Of a DNA stretch of 16,117 nt, positions 1 to 6,861 are shown piece by piece. The notes beneath the pieces are model-generated. The model ran no database searches. It had not been told where the DNA came from and saw nothing but the letters and a program-made list of their open reading frames with translations. Source of the DNA: DASYQV01 sp036005125 (lineage in GTDB: Bacteria > Acidobacteriota > Vicinamibacteria > Vicinamibacterales > UBA2999); contig DASYQV010000090.1 in NCBI GenBank assembly GCA_036005125.1, positions 1 to 16,117 of the forward strand, written 5' to 3'. A program made the position numbers and the translations under genes. Every line of letters starts with the position of its first letter. The first letter of the stretch is position 1.

Positions 1-549
1 AAGGCGGCCGGAGGTCGTGCGCGTGAATCGCACGTTCAGAACATCGCTGCGAAGCCATCCCTCACGATCCGCTTGAACGGCGACGTACTGCGTGCCGGCC
101 AGACGGAAGATGTCCGGCTGTTTGGTGTCGCGGTCCACGACGATCACTTCCCGCACGCCCAGCCGCGCGAAGAACGGCAGCTTTTCATACGTTTCATCAT
201 CGGGCGAGCGAATCTCGATTACGGCGTCGGGGGCGCCGCCGCGAACGCCGTCCCGCGCAATCAACCGCTCGCGTCCCGCGGCGACGAAGGTGAAGTCCGG
301 AATCCGATAATCGGGCACCGCCGACGCTTCATTGAAGACATTGATTGCGATTGCCAGCACGCCGCGTCGATCGCGGTCACAAAGCAGTCCGAGGAATCGG
401 TCGATTGCACTGACGATCCGCTGGTGTTCGTAGGCAGGGGCTGGGGCCATATGAAGCACGCCTTCCCACATTTCGTCGAACCGATCGAGGCCTCTGCGGC
501 GGCGCTCTGCCAGCTCCTCGTCCGTGACATGGAGAACGATGGCTTTCAT
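1..549 (-). CDS. Uma2-family (DUF820) putative endonuclease, 3' end outside window
   Basis: This is an ATG-started frame of 183 codons, open to the left edge, so the protein is C-terminally incomplete. It begins MKAIVLHVTDEEL. The Uma2 signature is visible: VPDYRIPDFTFV around residues 78-89, APDAVIEIRSPDD around 106-118, and the Y-E-K-L-P-F-F-A-R-L-G-V-R-E-V-I-V-V-D stretch around 121-139. The family has a PD-(D/E)XK nuclease fold. Asp85 and Glu112 are the likely metal ligands. Members are usually 180-200 residues, so little is probably missing. Their biological role is poorly defined; they are abundant in cyanobacteria and soil bacteria, often near mobile or toxin-antitoxin loci, which fits the decayed accessory DNA just upstream. 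No good Shine-Dalgarno precedes the ATG. The family call is firm; the exact start is less so. Confidence 0.82.
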   Translation of the reverse strand, partial: MKAIVLHVTDEELAERRRRGLDRFDEMWEGVLHMAPAPAYEHQRIVSAIDRFLGLLCDRDRRGVLAIAINVFNEASAVPDYRIPDFTFVAAGRERLIARDGVRGGAPDAVIEIRSPDDETYEKLPFFARLGVREVIVVDRDTKQPDIFRLAGTQYVAVQADREGWLRSDVLNVRFTRTTSGRL

Positions 550-617
550 GAGAGGCTCATTCTACAGGACAACGTTCCGAAGGAAGCGCGACTGCGCAAA
601 CGTGTTCAAGCGAGCCG

Positions 618-801
618 TCAGCAACCCATACGGTTAGCGTGCGACCGACCTGGGGCGTTCAGTCGCTCACGAATTCGGCTGTCGGGTGCTCCACGCCAAC
701 CGAGCGTGATGATGTGGTCTGCCACGATGCCATCGTCACGCAGGGCGCCGAGCAGCCCCAGCGGAAAGTTCTCGTCAAGTAATGCCCGGGAACACTTCCA
801 T
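618..801 (-). pseudogene. Remnant of a DUF5615 (PIN-like) toxin, frameshifted and truncated
   Basis: From 785 leftwards the minus strand reads A-L-L-D-E-N-F-P-L-G-L-L-G-A-L-R-D-D-G, then IVADHIITLGWRGAPDSRIR, before losing similarity and stopping at 618-620. This matches the N-terminal half of DUF5615 proteins (LLDENLP..L...LR..G, then H....GL.GA.D), predicted nuclease toxins usually paired with a DUF433 antitoxin. The only suitable ATG (799-801) is in another frame; losing one base in the CCCGGG at 786-791 would join it to the conserved frame. The remnant is about 60 codons against roughly 110-120 for the family, and it lacks the conserved D-x-D-F region. No DUF433 gene is visible upstream. 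I infer a dead gene; recognition rests on the short but characteristic N-terminal motif. Confidence 0.6.
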
Positions 802-857
802 ACTCATCGAGGCTCACTCCAAAATCTAAGAATCGTGTTCATGATTCAACCGCGCAA

Positions 858-1024
858 TCAGCACGACGCCATAGCTCGCGACTCATCGGATGCGTGGCCT
901 GCGAGCGCTTCGTGAAGGACGCGTCGAGGAGCAGGCCACGTTGGGTTGCAGCAGTGGACAGCTGCGTTTCGAGGCGGTCGCAGATCGTCATCGGTTCGGC
1001 GACTTTGGCAACAATGAGCGAATA
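858..1024 (-). pseudogene. hsdS: C-terminal remnant of a type I restriction specificity subunit (HsdS)
   Basis: From about 1024 leftwards the minus strand reads YSLIVAKVAEPMTICDRLE, then T-Q-L-S-T-A-A-T-Q-R-G-L-L-L-D-A. After a one-base frame change near 920 it continues VLHEALAGHA to a stop at 858. This is the typical end of HsdS, where a helical segment of the form IVAKVDELM.LCDRLE..L leads to RLLEAVLHEAL. HsdS recognises the target DNA in type I restriction-modification complexes. Only the final conserved helix remains of a protein normally about 400 residues long: the target-recognition domains are absent, the frame is broken, and no hsdM or hsdR is in view. Where the body of the gene should lie there is now the 21-bp repeat array. 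The match is strong for so short a segment. Confidence 0.65.
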
Positions 1025-1172
1025 GCTGATGCGTCACCGGTAGGTTTCGAGCGCCACGACGGCCGCCGTGCCGCGAATGCCCCCGGCGACCGGTGGCGCG
1101 ACCATGAGTTCGGTAGGATCGCTCATCGACGTGCGGACGTCGGTGGAAAAAGAAAGTGTGCAAGACGCGCGC

Positions 1173-1640
1173 GGAAACACCGTAGACGACACGGGAAACG
1201 TGCCGGAGGCGACCGGCAACAGCACAGGTGAGCCCGGCAACACCCCGGACGACGCTGGCAACGCGCCGAGTGCCATCTCCCATACCCGCACCAGCGTCAA
1301 GCAACGTACCAGGTTCGGCCAGGTAACGGCCAACAGGTGCCCGACAACGCGCCGGAGGAGGTCGGCAACGGGCCAAATGCCATCTCCCACACCAGCACCG
1401 CGTCAAGGAACGTACCAACTACCACCAGGTAAGGGCCAACCAGTGCCCGGCAACACGCCAGAAGACGTGGGCAACGCGCGAGTGCCCTCTCCCACACCCG
1501 CACGAGCCTCGAGCAACGGGGCAGAACGACGGGGTAACCGCCAGCAGGGGGCTGGCAACGCGCCGGAAGACGTGGGCAACGTACCGAGTGCGATCTCCCA
1601 CAGCTCCGGTGGACAGGAGCAACATCACGGCAGCCACTTC
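1173..1640. repeat. Nested tandem repeat: 21-bp monomers in ~105-bp superunits
   Basis: The word GGCAAC (or GGAAAC) recurs at 1173, 1194, 1215, 1236 and 1257, exactly 21 bp apart. A longer period then appears. Superunits begin at 1236, 1343, 1449 and 1554, so they are 107, 106 and 105 bp long, and the fourth is partial. Each starts with two monomers (GGCAAC-N15-GGCAAC), then a TCTCCCA block. Superunits 1 and 3 clearly continue with AGCAAC and GGTAAC at further steps of about 21 bp; superunit 2 carries a similar GTAAGG-type variant. 105 is five times 21, so the array looks like pentamers of a degenerate 21-bp monomer. The plus strand can be read as heptapeptides such as GNTPDDA, but the 107- and 106-bp units shift the frame, which argues against a functioning protein. 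Confidence 0.8.
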
Positions 1641-1757
1641 TCCGGCGTGCTCCGCGCGCTCGGCGTTTAAATTGTCTCCGCGCACTCGGCCACTCCCGCG
1701 CGGACGCACCCGAGGTCGCGGAGACGGATTAACGCCGAGAACGCTGAGGCCGCCGAG
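1640..1757. repeat. Dispersed palindromic element, copy 1
   Basis: Two imperfect inverted arms of about 42 bp lie at 1640-1682 and 1717-1757, separated by roughly 34 bp. The left arm carries CGCTCGGCGTTTAA and GTCTCCGCG; the right arm carries CGCGGAGAC and TTAACGCCGAG. The right arm reads I-N-A-E-N-A-E-A-A-E, the same pseudo-peptide spelled by the related elements further right in the window. The element sits directly against the end of the 21-bp repeat array and about 175 bp beyond the 3' end of the dehydrogenase genes. I treat it as a non-coding dispersed repeat able to form a long hairpin. Confidence 0.7.
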
Positions 1758-1932
1758 CTCTTGGCCAGAAATTCCCGCAGCCCGGACGCCGGAAGAACCG
1801 CACCCGGGGTGCGCGGCCACAGCCGGGGACGGCCTTGGCCTGGGACCTACGCGTCACTTCACCGCCTGTCTGGTTGATGACGAAGATAACGACCACGATC
1901 GCACCGGCGCGCACTCACGAGATACCCCGTCG

Positions 1933-3246
1933 TCAGTTCGTCTTGTTCTCCACCGGCTCGATCCGCAGCACGGCCCCGTCCTTTTCATCTGTTGTCAGAT
2001 ACAGCAGCCCGTCCGGCCCCTGCTTCACGTCGCGGATGCGTTGATTGAGCTCGGCGAGCATCGTCATGTTCCCGCCCCGCTGCGGCCTGCCGGTCCTGCT
2101 CAACACGATGCGGTGAAGCTGGCGTGCTCCGAGATGCTTGCCGCCCATGGCACCCACGAAGATGTTGCCCTTCCACAGCGGAAACCGATTCCCCGTGTAC
2201 ATGACGACGCCGGCCACGGCGGGTGAGGGGTTCCAGAAGATGAAGGGATCTTCCATGCCGGGACGCTTGCGGTCGTCAGACGTCGTCCCGGATCCCCCGC
2301 CGATCTGGTTGCCGCTATAGTCCATCCCGTACGAGACGACGGGCCAGCCGTAGTTCCTGCCCGCCTTGACGATGTTGAGCTCGTCGCCGCCCATCGGGCC
2401 GTTCTCGGTTTCGTAGATCTCGCCGGTCTCAGGATGCACGAAGAGCCCGAGCGCGTTGCGGATGCCGAGCGCGAAGATCTCCGGCTTGTAGCCCGGCTTC
2501 CCGACGAACGGGTTGTCGGACGGGGCGCTCCCGTCGTCGTTCAGGCGAAGAATCTTGCCCGCGTGGTTGGCGGGGTTCTGCGCATCGTCGGCGGTTCCGA
2601 TTTCGTGGCGGACCGGCATACCCACGGTCATGATGATCTTGCCGTCGAGCGTAAAGGCGATGCGCGCGCCCGATGTTCCCTGAGACCAGGCATCCGCCAC
2701 GAAGATGTCCTTCACGTCACCGAGCGAGGCGCCGCCGTCGTACCGGGCTCGCGCCAGCGTGGCCGTCGCGGCGTCGCGCCTGCTGCCCTTCATTTTCTGG
2801 TTACCCGACCACCTGATGTCGTCGTACGGATTTCCTGGCTTCGGCTTCGAATACGTGAAGTAAACGAGCTTGTTCTCCGCGTACCGCGGGTGAAGGGCGA
2901 TGTCCATCAGCCCGGCGTTCGTCGCGCCGGTATTTATCTCGGGAAGACCGGAGATCGGCTGGGGGTCGAGCACGCCCTTCCGGATGATTCGAAGGCGACC
3001 GACCCTCTCGGTGACGAGGACGTCGCCGTTCGGCAGAACCGCCAACGCCCAGGGATTGGCGAGCCCCTTGATTGGGACCACGCGGTACGGCTGGCCATCA
3101 CCCCTGAAGACCTGTGGGGTGTCCGGGAGGGCGGTGGGCTGATCCCAGGGAGCAGGACTGGTGACGGTATCCTGCTGCGCGCCGACGGTGGCCGCAGACA
3201 ACAACAGAAAAGATGTCAGGCTGAGAGTCACGATACACGGCTTCAC
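1933..3246 (-). CDS. Exported PQQ-dependent sugar dehydrogenase, GSDH family (paralog 1)
   Basis: This 437-residue protein belongs to the soluble glucose/sorbosone dehydrogenase beta-propeller family (aldose sugar dehydrogenase type), which oxidises sugars in the periplasm with PQQ and calcium. Residues 1-23 form a Sec signal ending VGA before QQ. Family motifs are NPWALAVLPNGDVLVTER (about 64-81), GLMDIALHPRYAEN with the likely catalytic His119, ALGIRNALGLF with the Arg-Asn cofactor pair, and NGPMGGDELN followed by NYGWPVVSYG. I start at the GTG at 3246 because GGAGG lies five bases upstream; the longer TTG-started frame would include that Shine-Dalgarno as codons. The upstream paralog starts at the equivalent Val-Lys-Pro-Cys. 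The gene follows that paralog by 27 bp and probably shares its transcript. The true substrate is unknown. Confidence 0.9.
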   Translation of the reverse strand: MKPCIVTLSLTSFLLLSAATVGAQQDTVTSPAPWDQPTALPDTPQVFRGDGQPYRVVPIKGLANPWALAVLPNGDVLVTERVGRLRIIRKGVLDPQPISGLPEINTGATNAGLMDIALHPRYAENKLVYFTYSKPKPGNPYDDIRWSGNQKMKGSRRDAATATLARARYDGGASLGDVKDIFVADAWSQGTSGARIAFTLDGKIIMTVGMPVRHEIGTADDAQNPANHAGKILRLNDDGSAPSDNPFVGKPGYKPEIFALGIRNALGLFVHPETGEIYETENGPMGGDELNIVKAGRNYGWPVVSYGMDYSGNQIGGGSGTTSDDRKRPGMEDPFIFWNPSPAVAGVVMYTGNRFPLWKGNIFVGAMGGKHLGARQLHRIVLSRTGRPQRGGNMTMLAELNQRIRDVKQGPDGLLYLTTDEKDGAVLRIEPVENKTN

Positions 3247-3273
3247 GAACGCCTCCAATGAACAGGGATCAAG

Positions 3274-4575
3274 TCAGTTCGTCTTGTTGTCCACAGGCTC
3301 GATTCGTAGAACAGCCCCCTCTTTTTCGTCCGTCGTCAGATAGAGAAGTCCGTCCGGTCCCTGCCTCACGTCGCGGATGCGCTGCTTGAGCTCCTGCAGC
3401 ATCGTCAGGTTGCCCCGGCTCTGCGGCTTGCCGGTCTTGCTCAACACGATCCGGTGAAGCTGGCGGGCCCCCAGATTCGAGCCGCCCATCGCGCCCACGA
3501 AGACGTTGCCCTTCCAGAGTGGAAACCTGTTGCCCGTGTAGACGACGATGCCGGTCACGGCGGGCGAGGGGTTCCAGAAGATGAACGGATCTTCCATGCC
3601 CTCCTTCATGCGGTCCTTCGATGTCGTTCCCGACAGACCACCAATCTGGTCGCCGCGGTAGTCGGCACCGTACGAGACGACCGGCCAGCCGTAGTTCTTG
3701 CCGGCCTTGATGATGTTGATCTCGTCGCCGCCCATCGGGCCGTTCTCGGTTTCCCAGATCTCGCCCGTGTCCGGGTGCACGAAGAGACCGATCGCGTTGC
3801 GGATGCCGAGCGCGAAGATCTCGGGCCTGAACCCGGGAACTTTCACGAAGGGGTTGTCGGACGGGACCGTCCCGTCATCATTCAGGCGGAGAATCTTTCC
3901 CGAGTGATTGGCCGGGTTCTGCGCATCGTCGGCGGTTCCGACCTGGTGACGGACCGGCATGCCGATGGCCAGGATGATCTTGCCGTCCTTGGCGAAGGCG
4001 ATTTTCCCCGCCGACGTGCCCTGCGACCAGGAATCCGGCACGAAGATGTCCTTGACGTCGGTGAGGGAATTGCCGCCATCGTAACGGGCGCGCGCGAGCG
4101 TGGCCGCCACCGCGTCCCCCTTCCGGCCGAGAACCTTCTTGTCACCAGACCATCCGAAATCCTCGTACGGATTTCCCGGCCTCGGCTTCGAGTAGGTGAA
4201 GTAAACGAGCTTGTTCTCGGCGTACCGCGGGTGGAGCGCGATGTCCATCAGACCCGAATTCACCGCACGGGTGTTTATCTCGGGAAGGCCGGCGATCGGC
4301 TGCGGGTCGAGCACGCCTTTTCGAATTATCCGAAGACGCCCGGGCCTCTCGGTGACGAGGATGTCGCCGTTCGGCAGAATCGCCAGCGCCCACGGATTTT
4401 CCAACCCCTTGATCGGAACGACCCGGTACGAGTGCCCCTCGCCGGCAAAGACCTGCGGGGTAGCCGGCAGGGCGGTGGAGGGCGCCGGAGGCACGGTGGT
4501 CGTGGCATTCTGCGCGCCGACGACCGCCCCGAACAATACGAGCGTAAGACCGAGGATGGCAAAACAGGGCTTCAC
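3274..4575 (-). CDS. Exported PQQ-dependent sugar dehydrogenase, GSDH family (paralog 2)
   Basis: This 433-residue protein is a close paralog of the next gene downstream, alike along its whole length. A Sec signal ends near residue 21 (VVGA before QN). Motifs are NPWALAILPNGDILVTER, GLMDIALHPRYAEN with likely catalytic His115, QNPANHSGKILRLNDDG, ALGIRNAIGLF with Arg259-Asn260, and NGPMGGDEIN plus NYGWPVVSYG. I place the start at GTG 4575: AAAGGAG lies 5-6 bases upstream, whereas the ATG at 4596 would translate the Shine-Dalgarno itself. It is probably the first gene of a two-gene transcript, driven from the 180-bp divergent region shared with the phosphotriesterase gene. PQQ is probably made elsewhere; no pqq genes are visible. 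Reduced cofactor would need an electron acceptor such as a periplasmic cytochrome c. Confidence 0.9.
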   Translation of the reverse strand: MKPCFAILGLTLVLFGAVVGAQNATTTVPPAPSTALPATPQVFAGEGHSYRVVPIKGLENPWALAILPNGDILVTERPGRLRIIRKGVLDPQPIAGLPEINTRAVNSGLMDIALHPRYAENKLVYFTYSKPRPGNPYEDFGWSGDKKVLGRKGDAVAATLARARYDGGNSLTDVKDIFVPDSWSQGTSAGKIAFAKDGKIILAIGMPVRHQVGTADDAQNPANHSGKILRLNDDGTVPSDNPFVKVPGFRPEIFALGIRNAIGLFVHPDTGEIWETENGPMGGDEINIIKAGKNYGWPVVSYGADYRGDQIGGLSGTTSKDRMKEGMEDPFIFWNPSPAVTGIVVYTGNRFPLWKGNVFVGAMGGSNLGARQLHRIVLSKTGKPQSRGNLTMLQELKQRIRDVRQGPDGLLYLTTDEKEGAVLRIEPVDNKTN

Positions 4576-4755
4576 GAGCGTCTCCTTTATGAGCATGAGT
4601 GCGGACAGCGTGGCGTGCGGGAAAGCCGGGCACGGCCCGGCGAATTATCTTACGACTGTCCGGCCAGCGCCAGTCGGGCTAGAATCGGTGCCCGTTACGC
4701 GACCGGCAGGTTCCGCGAACGATTCCGTCGAAAACGGCCCAGCAGGAGGTCCTCG
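4576..4755. promoter_or_regulatory. Divergent promoter region with hairpin
   Basis: This gap separates two divergent starts. Minus-strand GATAAT (4644-4649) and plus-strand TAGAAT (4680-4685) each match the -10 consensus at five of six positions, but neither has a convincing -35. A perfect 7-bp stem, GCCGGGC-ACG-GCCCGGC, lies at 4625-4641, which would be in the leader of the minus-strand transcript or act as an operator. The plus gene has a strong AGGAGG six bases before its GTG. The promoter assignments are inference from short motifs. Confidence 0.4.
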
Positions 4756-5898
4756 GTGAAGCACGCACATCCGAAATGCACTCGTCGCGAAGCGATTCGG
4801 ATCATGGGAGCGGCAGGCGTCGCGTGCGGCGTTGGCGCGATTCTGGGTGAATCGCTCGGCCTGGCGCAGGGCGCCGGCTGGTTGACCGCGAAACCCCGAA
4901 CGAAAATCACTTTTCCAAAGGGCGCGATTATCCGCACCGTATTGAAGGACATTGATCCGGACACATTGGCATCCGGCGCGATCGCCTTCCACGAGCACGT
5001 GGCCTTCTCGTACAGCAGCCCGCCGGTGCCGCGTACGCCCGGTAAACCCGGGCCGCCGCTGGCCGAGTCGGTCGAGCTGATCGCCGAGGAGCTGCGTCAA
5101 GCGGGATTCGACGGCCTCTCGGCGATTGTGGATGCCAACGCGAGCGGGCGCAGCGCGCGAACCGACGAGCAGATGGAGTTTCTGCGACAGGTGGCGACGC
5201 GCGTTCCAAAGGTCCACATCCTCGTGGCCGGCGGCCCTTTCAAGTCGCCCTACTCGCCGGAGGTCGTGAAGCAGTCCGTCGACGAGCTCACCGAGCAACT
5301 GATACGCGATTCATTCACGCAGCGGTGGGCCGCCATGGGTGAGATCGGAACGTCGATGCAGATGACAGCGGACGAGAAGAAGGTGCTCACGGCCATTGCG
5401 AAGGCACACGTGCGCACCGGATTACCGATCTTCTCGCATACGGAACACGAGGGCTGCGCGCAGTGCGCGCTCGACCAGCTCGATCTCTTCGAGTCGCAGG
5501 GCGTCGATCTGAAGCACCTCGCGCTCGGGCACCTCACCGACATCAAGCCGGGCTCGGAACCGCTCGGTCAGACCGCGAAGGCGATTGCCAAACGGGGAGC
5601 GTTCCTCGGGTTCGACACCGTCGGGCATCAGATGCTGGGGTCGATGAATCCCGAAGCCGGCAAGGTCAAGTACGTGCTCGAAATCCTGAACGCCGGGTAC
5701 GAGGACAATCTGCTGCTCGCCGCCGACTTTGCGCAGGCGCCGCAGCTCAAGGCGAACTGGGGGAACGGCTTTTCGACCGTCCTCGTGCAGTTCGTGCCGA
5801 AGCTGAGATACGCAGGCGTGAGCGACGCGACGCTTCACAAGATTCTCGTCGACAACCCACGGCGGTTTCTTTCGTTCGTGCCGAAGAAGACGTCCTGA
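4756..5898 (+). CDS. Tat-exported phosphotriesterase-family metal hydrolase
   Basis: This 380-residue protein belongs to the phosphotriesterase/amidohydrolase family (PTE, PF02126-like), TIM-barrel enzymes with a binuclear metal site. Residues 1-40 look like a twin-arginine signal: CTRREAIRIMG followed by an Ala/Gly-rich hydrophobic stretch. Apparent metal ligands are His79 and His81 (FHEHVAF), Glu196 (MGEIGTS), His228 (FSHTEHEG), His259 (LGHLTD) and Asp324 (LLAADFAQ). The bridging residue is Glu, as in E. coli Php-type members, not the carboxylated lysine of classical organophosphate hydrolases, so lactone or ester substrates are as likely as phosphotriesters. The GTG at 4756 is preceded by AGGAGG at six bases. 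The frame stays open far upstream, but that part is antisense to the dehydrogenase. The gene is divergent from the dehydrogenase pair. Confidence 0.85.
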   Translation: MKHAHPKCTRREAIRIMGAAGVACGVGAILGESLGLAQGAGWLTAKPRTKITFPKGAIIRTVLKDIDPDTLASGAIAFHEHVAFSYSSPPVPRTPGKPGPPLAESVELIAEELRQAGFDGLSAIVDANASGRSARTDEQMEFLRQVATRVPKVHILVAGGPFKSPYSPEVVKQSVDELTEQLIRDSFTQRWAAMGEIGTSMQMTADEKKVLTAIAKAHVRTGLPIFSHTEHEGCAQCALDQLDLFESQGVDLKHLALGHLTDIKPGSEPLGQTAKAIAKRGAFLGFDTVGHQMLGSMNPEAGKVKYVLEILNAGYEDNLLLAADFAQAPQLKANWGNGFSTVLVQFVPKLRYAGVSDATLHKILVDNPRRFLSFVPKKTS

Positions 5899-5908
5899 CG
5901 AGGGGCTC

Positions 5909-5971
5909 CCATTTGATCATCGTCGATGATTCGATCAATGAACAAATCTCCAATCTCCAATGATCAAATGG
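5909..5971. repeat. 12-bp perfect inverted repeat between convergent genes
   Basis: CCATTTGATCAT (5909-5920) and ATGATCAAATGG (5960-5971) are exact reverse complements, separated by 39 bases that include GATGATTCGATCAATGA-type AT-rich words. The repeat lies between the 3' ends of the phosphotriesterase gene and the convergent minus-strand gene. It probably works as a terminator or mRNA-end hairpin for one or both; no strong T tract is present. Confidence 0.5.
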
Positions 5972-5973
5972 TG

Positions 5974-6001
5974 CTCCCTCCGCCTACTTCAGCGGAGGGA
6001 G
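5974..6001 (-). terminator. Hairpin overlapping the stop codon of the 287-residue gene
   Basis: CTCCCTCCGC (5974-5983) and GCGGAGGGAG (5992-6001) form a perfect 10-bp GC-rich stem with an 8-base loop. The minus-strand stop codon (TAG, 5984-5986) sits in the loop, so the last sense codons lie in the stem. No U tract follows on either strand. It could block readthrough between the convergent genes or protect the mRNA 3' end. Confidence 0.45.
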
Positions 6002-6847
6002 ACTGATGGTGCCGTACATGAACGGCTCGGCAAACTCGACACACTGAACCTCGTTGATCTTTGCGTCCTTTTCCAGCCGGCGGTACACGGGCATGCCCAT
6101 CTTCCACGGCCGGGTAAATACCTTCGGGTCCTCGATCGTGGCCTCGTACATCAGCGCGTCACGCCCGATCGGCGTGTAGCGCTCCACCACGTGCAGCGCG
6201 TCGCTGTGGAAGTTGCCGGCGCGGTCGAACCAGGTCTGGTCGATCAGGCCGCGAACGTCCACCACCAGCGTGTCCCCTTCCCAGCGGCCTTCGGAGTGGC
6301 CCATCCAGGAATCGACCGCGAGATACGGGCGCGGGTCCACCTTGTCGAGATGAATCACGCGGTCGGCGTGCGCGAACTCGTACGCAATCAGAATCTTGCT
6401 CGTCCCCTGGATGATCTGAAAGGGATACGGCATGTACGTCGCGCGCGGCACGCCGGGCAGATAGCACTTGGCCTCGGGATCGCCAACCCGCAGGTCTTCG
6501 GTATCCATCACCATCCGCTTCGCGAAGTTCTCCTTCCTCTTTTCCAACGCCCACGGCTGGTACGGAATCTCATTTCCGTCGACGACGCCCTTTCCCGGCG
6601 GGACATAGAAGCTGGCGCCGAGGAGGTGAGGATAGGGACCCGGTTGTGCCGGGTGATCCTGTATGTTCCAGTTGGCCGTGTTCATGACCTGCCAGACGCC
6701 GTTGAGATTCGGCTTCCCGTCGGCGGCACGAAGTGCGCGGGACTCTGCACCCTCTCGTTGCGCGGTGGGTTGGGCTCTCAGCATGAGCCCGATGAAAAGT
6801 CCGACGACCAGAGCCGCAGCCGTCAGCACGCCAAGCCGCAGTTTCAC
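5984..6847 (-). CDS. Exported WEGDTLVV-type protein of unknown function (287 aa)
   Basis: The N-terminus (residues 1-25, KLRLGVLTAAALVVGLFIG) is a signal peptide or membrane anchor. The mature part contains PNLNGVWQVMNTANW, CYLPGVPRATYMPYPFQIIQG, WMGHSEGRWEGDTLVVDVRG, the stretch FDRAGNFHSDALHVVERYTP, and EATIEDPKVFTRPWKM. I recognise this pattern from a large uncharacterised family of secreted Acidobacteriota proteins. No catalytic residues are known to me; the many beta-forming segments suggest a lipocalin- or beta-sandwich-like fold (inference). The GTG at 6847 has AAAGGAG seven bases upstream. It follows the 361-residue relative by 14 bp, so they are probably co-transcribed, and the two look like diverged paralogs. 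Confidence 0.75.
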   Translation of the reverse strand: MKLRLGVLTAAALVVGLFIGLMLRAQPTAQREGAESRALRAADGKPNLNGVWQVMNTANWNIQDHPAQPGPYPHLLGASFYVPPGKGVVDGNEIPYQPWALEKRKENFAKRMVMDTEDLRVGDPEAKCYLPGVPRATYMPYPFQIIQGTSKILIAYEFAHADRVIHLDKVDPRPYLAVDSWMGHSEGRWEGDTLVVDVRGLIDQTWFDRAGNFHSDALHVVERYTPIGRDALMYEATIEDPKVFTRPWKMGMPVYRRLEKDAKINEVQCVEFAEPFMYGTISLPPLK

Positions 6848-6861
6848 GTCACGTCTCCTTT

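Larger units (their letters stand above)
550..1932. other. Accessory stretch without intact genes
   Basis: No credible complete gene is present here. Long open frames occur on both strands, but they change frame along the repeats and have low-complexity Arg/Pro/Ala-rich translations. The contents I can support are the DUF5615 remnant, the hsdS tail, the tandem repeat array and the first palindromic element. Positions 1036-1172 and 1758-1932 hold nothing I recognise. The mixture of broken defence or toxin genes and repeats looks like a decayed accessory island. Confidence 0.7.

Noticed and set aside
1173..1640. CRISPR array
   Set aside because: The repeats are contiguous and degenerate with no unique spacers of constant length, and no cas genes are near.
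1068..1670. 200-codon plus-strand frame with GNTPDDA-type heptapeptides
   Set aside because: It spans the tandem array, but superunits of 107 and 106 bp shift the reading frame, so the repeat is not kept as peptide; there is no convincing start signal.
2434..3261. 275-codon plus-strand open frame
   Set aside because: It is antisense to the first sugar dehydrogenase, with low-complexity composition typical of GC-rich shadow frames; an equivalent shadow lies opposite the paralog.
3454..4755. Long plus-strand open frame continuous with the phosphotriesterase frame
   Set aside because: It is antisense to the second sugar dehydrogenase, its translation is Arg/Val-rich without family motifs, and a strong Shine-Dalgarno with GTG at 4756 marks the real start.
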